NCBI RefSeq assembly: GCF_014201465.1
Contig: NZ_JACHEP010000014.1
Span: 1 to 64,000, forward strand
Direction of reading: 5' to 3'
Source of the DNA: Anoxybacteroides tepidamans
GTDB lineage: Bacteria; Bacillota; Bacilli; Bacillales; Anoxybacillaceae
DNA: 64,000 nucleotides
The notes beneath the pieces were generated by a model. It had not been told where the DNA came from and searched no databases. It saw nothing but the letters and a program-made list of their open reading frames with translations. The first letter of the stretch is position 1; the number at the start of each line of letters is the position of its first letter. Of this stretch, positions 59,495 to 64,000 are shown piece by piece. A program made the position numbers and the translations under genes.

Positions 59495-59524
59495 GATCTT
59501 GCCGTTGCAAGGTCTTATTTTTTG
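59486..59524 (+). terminator. terminator of yhaQP
   Basis: AAATAAGATCTTGC pairs with GCAAGGTCTTATTT around CGTT, then TTT. Confidence 0.85.
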
Positions 59525-59580
59525 CCCAACTTTGAGTATGGTATACTAAACGATAGAATACGGAAACGGGGGAGAATCGA

Positions 59581-60525
59581 TTGACGAAAGGGATTATTCA
59601 TTATGGAGTCGGAGAGCAAGTTGATGTCTATTTGTTAATCAAGTCGGTCACAAAAGGAATTGCGAGCAACGGAAAGCCATTTTTAACGCTTATTTTGCAA
59701 GATAAAACCGGTGAAATTGAGGCAAAATTGTGGGATGCCTCTTTAGAAGATGAAAATGTATATGTGCCAGAAAGCATTGTCAAAGTGTTTGGTGATATTA
59801 GCAATTACCGCGGGCGCACTCAATTAAAAATCCGCAATATTCGTCCGGCCAATCAAAACGATCCGGTGCGCGTCGCTGATTTTCTTGAAGTGGCACCGAT
59901 GAAGCGGGATGAAATGATGGAAAAGCTCACTCAGTACATTTTTGAAATGAAAAACCCGAACATTCAACGAATCACGAGATATTTGTTGAAAAAATATGAA
60001 AACAAATTTTTAGAGTATCCAGCGGCAACGAAAAACCACCATGAATTTATTTCGGGGCTTGCGTACCACGTCGTTTCGATGCTCGATCTAGCAAAAGCGA
60101 TCGTCCATCTTTATCCATCGCTTGATCAAGATTTATTATATGCGGGCGTCATTTTGCACGACCTCGGCAAAGTAATTGAACTGTCAGGACCGGTTTCAAC
60201 GACATATACGCTTGAAGGGAATTTGCTTGGCCATATTTCGATTATGGTGAGCGAAATTAGCAAAGCAGCGGAGCATCTTGGCATTAGCGGGGAAGAGGTG
60301 ATCATATTGCAACATATGGTCTTAGCACACCACGGAAAAACAGAATGGGGAAGCCCGAAACCACCGATGGTGAAAGAAGCGGAAATTCTTCATTATATTG
60401 ACAATCTCGATGCGAAAATGAACATGATCGACCGCGCGCTCGAAAAAGTGAAGCCGGGCGAGTTTACCGAGAGAATTTTTGCCCTTGACAATCGCTCGTT
60501 TTATAAACCAATATTTCATCAGTAA
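59581..60525 (+). CDS. yhaM: 3'-5' exoribonuclease YhaM
   Basis: Mn2+-dependent 3'-5' exoribonuclease of 314 aa, the B. subtilis length. N-terminal OB fold ([35 protein letters not shown]) and HD domain: [37 protein letters not shown]. It degrades short RNAs and mRNA ends. UUG 59581 follows CGGGGGAG by 5-6 nt. An extended -10, TGGTATACT, at 59539-59547 may be its promoter. Confidence 0.94.
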   Translation: MTKGIIHYGVGEQVDVYLLIKSVTKGIASNGKPFLTLILQDKTGEIEAKLWDASLEDENVYVPESIVKVFGDISNYRGRTQLKIRNIRPANQNDPVRVADFLEVAPMKRDEMMEKLTQYIFEMKNPNIQRITRYLLKKYENKFLEYPAATKNHHEFISGLAYHVVSMLDLAKAIVHLYPSLDQDLLYAGVILHDLGKVIELSGPVSTTYTLEGNLLGHISIMVSEISKAAEHLGISGEEVIILQHMVLAHHGKTEWGSPKPPMVKEAEILHYIDNLDAKMNMIDRALEKVKPGEFTERIFALDNRSFYKPIFHQ

Positions 60526-60558
60526 AAAATATGACGAGCCACCATTTCCAGTGTTGAT

Positions 60559-60587
60559 GCATAAAAACTGCTCTGCGTTCATACAGT
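60559..60587 (+). promoter_or_regulatory. SigE promoter of yhaL
   Basis: GCATAAA (60559-60565), 14-bp spacer, CATACAGT (60580-60587), close to the SigE consensus KMATATT / CATACAMT. Fits a sporulation gene. Confidence 0.65.
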
Positions 60588-60620
60588 GGAAGTAAGACAA
60601 GCTACAGTGGAGGGGAAAAT

Positions 60621-60800
60621 ATGCTGTCTTTGCCATGGTGGGTATATATCGTTGTTGCTGGAATTATTTTTAGCGGGTATATGACCGTCAGAACGGCTGC
60701 ACGAGAGAGAGAAATCGATGAAGCGTTCATTGAAAAAGAGGGAGAAATTTACATGGAGCGCATTCGCGAAGAAAAAATGCGACGTAGACAATCCTTGTGA
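60621..60800 (+). CDS. yhaL: sporulation protein YhaL
   Basis: Single-helix membrane protein of 59 aa: helix LPWWVYIVVAGIIFSGYM, then a charged helical tail REIDEAFIEKEGEIYMERI. B. subtilis YhaL is about 70 aa with the same FIEKEGxIYMER core and is made in sporulation. ATG 60621 follows GGAGGGG. A SigE promoter precedes it. In B. subtilis prsA follows yhaL; here serC follows. Confidence 0.87.
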   Translation: MLSLPWWVYIVVAGIIFSGYMTVRTAAREREIDEAFIEKEGEIYMERIREEKMRRRQSL

Positions 60801-60829
60801 CCGACGCAAGGATTTTATTTTTTTTGTGA
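60790..60829 (+). terminator. terminator overlapping the yhaL stop codon
   Basis: AATCCTTG pairs with CAAGGATT around a 9-nt loop, then TTATTTTTTTT. Confidence 0.85.
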
Positions 60830-60923
60830 ATTTATCGAAAATTATCTTTATTTTTTTTTGTTTCATGTTAGGATAATAAGTAACTGTTATTCATTAAAGA
60901 AATAAAGTGAGGGATTGTGAAAC

Positions 60924-62006
60924 ATGAACAGAGCGTACAATTTTAATGCGGGTCCGTCTGCGCTGCCGTTTTCTGTGCTAGAGCGCGCGCAGCAAGAGCT
61001 GCTCGACTTTCAACATACGGGAATGTCGGTGATGGAGTTGAGCCACCGCAGCAAAGAATACGATGCTGTGCACAACAATGCGAAGCAATTATTGAAAGAG
61101 CTCATGAACATTCCGGACACGTATGACATTTTATTTTTGCAAGGCGGAGCGAGCCTACAATTTTCGATGGTGCCGATGAATTTGCTTGCAAACGACCAAA
61201 TCGGCAACTATGTGTTAACAGGGGCATGGTCCGAAAAGGCGTTGAAGGAAGCAAAAAAAGTAGGGAAAACGCATGTAGCAGCATCAAGTAAAGAAGCGAA
61301 TTATACGTACATTCCATCCGTTCATGACATTCAGCTTTCTGAACATGCTGCTTATTTACATATTACGTCCAATAATACGATTTTCGGCACGCAATGGCAT
61401 GAATTTCCGAACTTGCCGGTTGATTTAATTGCCGATATGTCTAGCGATATTTTAAGCCGTGAAATCAACGTCGAGCAATTTGCCCTTATTTATGCTGGAG
61501 CGCAAAAAAACTTAGGACCATCAGGTGTGACGGTCGTCATTATTCGCAATGATTTGCTTGAGCGCATTCCAGAAAACTTGCCGACGATGCTCGATTATCG
61601 CACGCACAGCACAAGCAATTCGCTATACAATACACCGCCGACATTTGCGATTTATATGCTTTCCCTTGTGCTTGAATGGGTCAAAGAGCAAGGGGGGGTA
61701 AAAGCGATCGAAAAGCGTAACATCGAAAAAGCCTCCGTTATTTACGACGCAATCGATGAAAGCGATGGATTTTATTCGCCGCATGCGGAAAAAGGAAGCC
61801 GCTCGTTTATGAACGTGACCTTTACATTACCGAGCGATGAAATAACGAAGAAATTTTTAGCAGAGGCAAAAGAGAGAGGCTTTGTCGGGCTTGCCGGCCA
61901 TCGCTCTGTCGGAGGATGCCGCGCTTCGATTTACAATGCGGTTCCTTACGAAGCGTGTGAAGCGTTAGCGCAGTTTATGAAAGAGTTTCGAAAACAATTT
62001 GCCTGA
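60924..62006 (+). CDS. serC: phosphoserine aminotransferase
   Basis: PLP-dependent transaminase of 360 aa (B. subtilis SerC 359), making phosphoserine from 3-phosphohydroxypyruvate. Conserved NFNAGPSALP at the start, HRSKEY, LFLQGGASLQF, DMSSDILSR, the PLP-Lys in AGAQKNLGPSGVT, and GHRSVGGCRAS. ATG 60924 follows GTGAGGGATTG. No convincing terminator separates it from trpP, but trpP has its own promoter. Confidence 0.96.
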   Translation: MNRAYNFNAGPSALPFSVLERAQQELLDFQHTGMSVMELSHRSKEYDAVHNNAKQLLKELMNIPDTYDILFLQGGASLQFSMVPMNLLANDQIGNYVLTGAWSEKALKEAKKVGKTHVAASSKEANYTYIPSVHDIQLSEHAAYLHITSNNTIFGTQWHEFPNLPVDLIADMSSDILSREINVEQFALIYAGAQKNLGPSGVTVVIIRNDLLERIPENLPTMLDYRTHSTSNSLYNTPPTFAIYMLSLVLEWVKEQGGVKAIEKRNIEKASVIYDAIDESDGFYSPHAEKGSRSFMNVTFTLPSDEITKKFLAEAKERGFVGLAGHRSVGGCRASIYNAVPYEACEALAQFMKEFRKQFA

Positions 62007-62016
62007 AAAATTCCGC

Positions 62017-62045
62017 TTCATTTTTATACGATAAAGTAGTATAAT
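62017..62045 (+). promoter_or_regulatory. SigA promoter of trpP
   Basis: TTCATT (62017-62022), 17-bp spacer, TATAAT (62040-62045). Confidence 0.6.
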
Positions 62046-62059
62046 GTGAAAAAGTGTAA

Positions 62060-62108
62060 GAGTATGATTGGAGAAGCGTTGAGAAAAGCTTAGATGAGGA
62101 GAGATGAG
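62060..62108 (+). promoter_or_regulatory. TRAP (MtrB) binding site in the trpP leader
   Basis: GAG/TAG triplets lie at 62060, 62071, 62081, 62091, 62096, 62101 and 62106. The last four are spaced exactly 5 nt, and 62071-62106 keeps a 5-nt register with two near-matches (GCG, AAG). The array covers the Shine-Dalgarno site GAGGAGAG and the bases just before ATG 62110, so tryptophan-bound TRAP should block translation. Confidence 0.8.
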
Positions 62109-62109
62109 A

Positions 62110-62634
62110 ATGAATGCGAAAGTATTAGTTTCCCTTGCCTTATTGGTGGGGATTGGAGCGGTGTTGCATACAGTCGTTCCGGGTTTTTTCTTCGGCATGA
62201 AGCCGGATATGATGTTAACGATGATGTTTTTAGGAATTATGCTATTTCCTAATAAAAAAGCGGTCATCCTACTTGGAGCGGCTATAGGTATTATTTCTGG
62301 CATAACGACAAGCTTTCCTGGTGGATTGCTGCCGAATATGATCGATAAACCGATAACAGCTTTTGCATTTTTTGCCTTGCTCTTGCTTGGAAAAAAGTAT
62401 GGGCAAACGACGAAGCTTGCTGCGATGTTAACAGCGATCGGTACGATCTTTTCGGGTGTGATCTTTTTAACCGCTGCGTTATTGATTGTCGGCTTGCCAG
62501 GCGGCGTTGCTTTTTCAAGTTTATTCGTTGCCGTTGTGTTGCCGACCGCCGTCATTAACATGATTGTGATGATCATTGTATATCCGATTGCTTCATCGAT
62601 TTTTCGACGGACGAATATCGCAACGCAAGCATAA
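62110..62634 (+). CDS. trpP: tryptophan transporter TrpP
   Basis: Membrane protein of 174 aa (B. subtilis TrpP about 172), five to six helices, with GIGAVLHTVVPGFFFGMKPDMML and LPNMIDKPITAFAFFAL. Imports tryptophan. ATG 62110 (7-9 nt after GATGAGGAG) is preferred to ATG 62104 and fits family N-termini. Regulated by TRAP through the leader repeats. In B. subtilis serC and trpP (yhaG) are likewise neighbours. Confidence 0.9.
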   Translation: MNAKVLVSLALLVGIGAVLHTVVPGFFFGMKPDMMLTMMFLGIMLFPNKKAVILLGAAIGIISGITTSFPGGLLPNMIDKPITAFAFFALLLLGKKYGQTTKLAAMLTAIGTIFSGVIFLTAALLIVGLPGGVAFSSLFVAVVLPTAVINMIVMIIVYPIASSIFRRTNIATQA

Positions 62635-62639
62635 AACTA

Positions 62640-62673
62640 CAAAAAACCCGATCGTCGCTGGTCGGGTTTTTGC
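62640..62673. terminator. bidirectional terminator
   Basis: AAAAACCCGA pairs with TCGGGTTTTT; shared by trpP and the minus-strand small gene. Confidence 0.85.
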
Positions 62674-62678
62674 TATAG

Positions 62679-62867
62679 CTAAAAATAACGAAAACTCCAA
62701 GCGATCAAAAAGCAAAGAAGCGCCCCGAAAGCGTATAGGATCATTCGATTTTTCAATACTTTTTTTGGTGGATACATTTTTGTTTTACGGAGCGAAAAGA
62801 AAGTTGTCGCCGTCAAACATAGAAAAATAAAACTGATCACATAAAAAAAGGATATTATATATGCCAT
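62679..62867 (-). CDS. 62-aa two-helix membrane protein, unknown
   Basis: Two membrane helices (about residues 4-24 and 43-60) joined by a basic loop SLRKTKMYPPKKVLKNR. Unknown function. ATG 62867 chosen from three nearby ATGs relative to GGGGGAGG; 62870 is possible. Divergent from hpr. Confidence 0.65.
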   Translation of the reverse strand: MAYIISFFYVISFIFLCLTATTFFSLRKTKMYPPKKVLKNRMILYAFGALLCFLIAWSFRYF

Positions 62868-63030
62868 CATATCCTCCCCCATGCTTACTATATGTATTTA
62901 GTCGTTCGACTATGAGTGCCGGGGAGAGAATATTTTATTTAAAAATTCTAACATTTGCATCTTTATTAATTTTTATTTTACTGGCATAATAGAAAATAAT
63001 AATCATGGTGAGGGAAGAGTAGGTGGAACG

Positions 63031-63627
63031 ATGAGAAACACGGAGCAACATTATTCTATAAAAGAGGCGATGCTATTTAGCCAACGGATTGCCCAGCTAA
63101 GCAAAGCGCTTTGGAAATCGATCGAAAAAGATTGGCAGCAGTGGATTAAACCGTTTGATTTAAACATTAATGAGCACCATATTTTATGGATTGCGTACCA
63201 TTTTAAAGGCGCATCCATTTCGGAAATCGCCAAATTTGGCGTGATGCACGTTTCCACGGCATTTAACTTTTCGAAAAAGCTGGAAGAACGCGGATTGTTG
63301 ACATTTTCGAAAAAACAAGATGATAAGCGGAACACATACATTGAATTAACAGAAAAAGGGGAACAAATATTGCTAAAATTAATGGAATCATATGATCCGA
63401 AACAAAACGCCGTATTTAACGGTGCGCTCCCTTTACGCGAATTGTACGGAAAATTCCCAGAAATTTTAGAAATGATGTGTATCATTCGCAACATTTATGG
63501 AGATGACTTTATGGAGATTTTTGAAAAATCGTTTGAGAACATAAAAGCGGATTTTGTAGAGAAAGACGGCAAGCTCGTAAAAAGAATGGAGGAAGTGGCT
63601 GAGAAAGAGGTAACGAGCCAGTCATAA
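63031..63627 (+). CDS. hpr: MarR-family transition-state regulator ScoC (Hpr)
   Basis: MarR-type winged-helix repressor of 198 aa (B. subtilis Hpr/ScoC about 203). Recognition region [45 protein letters not shown] is almost the ScoC sequence. In B. subtilis it represses exoprotease genes and sporulation-related transporters. ATG 63031 follows AGGTGG. Its 3' end overlaps that of the convergent yhaI by 6 bp. Confidence 0.95.
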   Translation: MRNTEQHYSIKEAMLFSQRIAQLSKALWKSIEKDWQQWIKPFDLNINEHHILWIAYHFKGASISEIAKFGVMHVSTAFNFSKKLEERGLLTFSKKQDDKRNTYIELTEKGEQILLKLMESYDPKQNAVFNGALPLRELYGKFPEILEMMCIIRNIYGDDFMEIFEKSFENIKADFVEKDGKLVKRMEEVAEKEVTSQS

Positions 63628-63960
63628 CGAATGAATGGTTTCGATCAATTTTTTGAACTCTTTCATAAGAGGAACAAACATTTGTTGCTTTAATAGTGCA
63701 TCTACTGTTTTTTCAAGTGGAAGGTGAGGATGGAGCATTCCGGCAAAATGAATTAAAAGCGGAGTAAAAATTGTAAAACCTTCCGCTTTTTGTTTTTCGT
63801 ATTCCTTGCTCAATTCTTCACAAAGAGTGATTACTTCTTCTACTTCTTCCTTCGTTAAATCGGCAGCAATCACCAGATAATCAAACGGTTTTTTCGTTTC
63901 ATCGACCATTTCAAGTAGTAACGAGCGATGAAATTCTAGTTTCGCTATGCGGTTTTCCAT
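63622..63960 (-). CDS. yhaI: conserved protein YhaI (DUF1878)
   Basis: Protein of 112 aa (B. subtilis YhaI 113 aa), helical, starting [43 protein letters not shown] near the end. Function unknown. ATG 63960 follows AAGGAGGAC. Convergent and slightly overlapping with hpr, the neighbour it also has in B. subtilis. Confidence 0.88.
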   Translation of the reverse strand: MENRIAKLEFHRSLLLEMVDETKKPFDYLVIAADLTKEEVEEVITLCEELSKEYEKQKAEGFTIFTPLLIHFAGMLHPHLPLEKTVDALLKQQMFVPLMKEFKKLIETIHSL

Positions 63961-64000
63961 AGGCCGTCCTCCTTCTCATGTATATTTTAACCAAGTTGTG

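Noticed and set aside
61965-62576. 203-aa minus-strand open frame opposite trpP
   Set aside because: It lies antisense to a clear TrpP gene, has no Shine-Dalgarno site, and has composition typical of a reverse-frame shadow.

Overview
The window looks like a chromosome segment of a moderately thermophilic, spore-forming Bacillaceae of the Anoxybacillus / Geobacillus / Parageobacillus group. Four things point there: gene order shared in blocks with Bacillus subtilis (yugP-yugS, yhcT-yhcU-yhcV-pgcA, yheB-yheA-yhaX-hemZ, yhaQ-yhaP, yhaM-yhaL, serC-trpP-hpr-yhaI); sporulation genes (spoVR, sspH-like, alpha/beta SASP, yhaL); strong Shine-Dalgarno sites with many UUG starts; and a cytochrome bd oxidase with the tiny CydS subunit known from Geobacillus thermodenitrificans. 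I recognised no rRNA, canonical tRNA, CRISPR array, insertion sequence or prophage. Gene assignments rest on reading the translations from memory of the families; no database search was run.

Layout. 0-12 kb: metabolic and housekeeping genes (aldo/keto reductase, YugP protease, CNNM/CorC-type transporter, RluA pseudouridine synthase, an oligo-1,6-glucosidase behind a CcpA site, phosphoglucomutase PgcA) and a decayed bdbC next to its intact thioredoxin-like partner. 12-16 kb: small spore genes, an AlbA_2/Schlafen-type ATPase with its own palindromic operator, a 132-nt multi-hairpin element of unknown identity, and spoVR. 16.7-18.5 kb: glnK-amtB under a consensus promoter overlapped by two GlnR/TnrA boxes. 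19-28.4 kb: the most interesting block. A cydA-cydB-cydS operon is followed by an MFS transporter, a DsrE-glutaredoxin pair, the persulfide-sensing repressor CstR and a sulfurtransferase/persulfide-dioxygenase/TauE operon. A 17-bp near-palindrome, ATACC-N7-GTATA, recurs at almost every transcription unit of this block, which suggests one CstR regulon joining persulfide detoxification to a sulfide-tolerant terminal oxidase.

28.4-39.8 kb: two VOC-fold proteins (one behind an MhqR-like box), a monooxygenase and an EamA exporter, a manganese (yybP-ykoY) riboswitch driving a DUF1232 gene and a TerC exporter, a CstA/YbdD pyruvate-type transporter pair behind 21-bp-spaced direct repeats typical of LytTR regulators, PanE, a second GH13 glucosidase, a DinB/YfiT protein and an RlmI-like methyltransferase. 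39.9-47.5 kb: a TPP-riboswitch-controlled operon tenA-ykoE-ykoD-ykoC-tenI-thiO-thiS-thiG-thiF, which merges precursor uptake, salvage and thiazole synthesis. 47.6-64 kb: a second CNNM/CorC protein, an SASP gene with a tRNA-like leader, MsmX with a CcpA site and a PucR-type regulator, then the conserved yhe/yha block including HemZ, the YhaQP ABC exporter, YhaM exoribonuclease, YhaL, SerC, TrpP (with a TRAP-binding leader), ScoC/Hpr and YhaI.

Start sites were chosen from Shine-Dalgarno spacing and family length. About fourteen genes appear to start with UUG.
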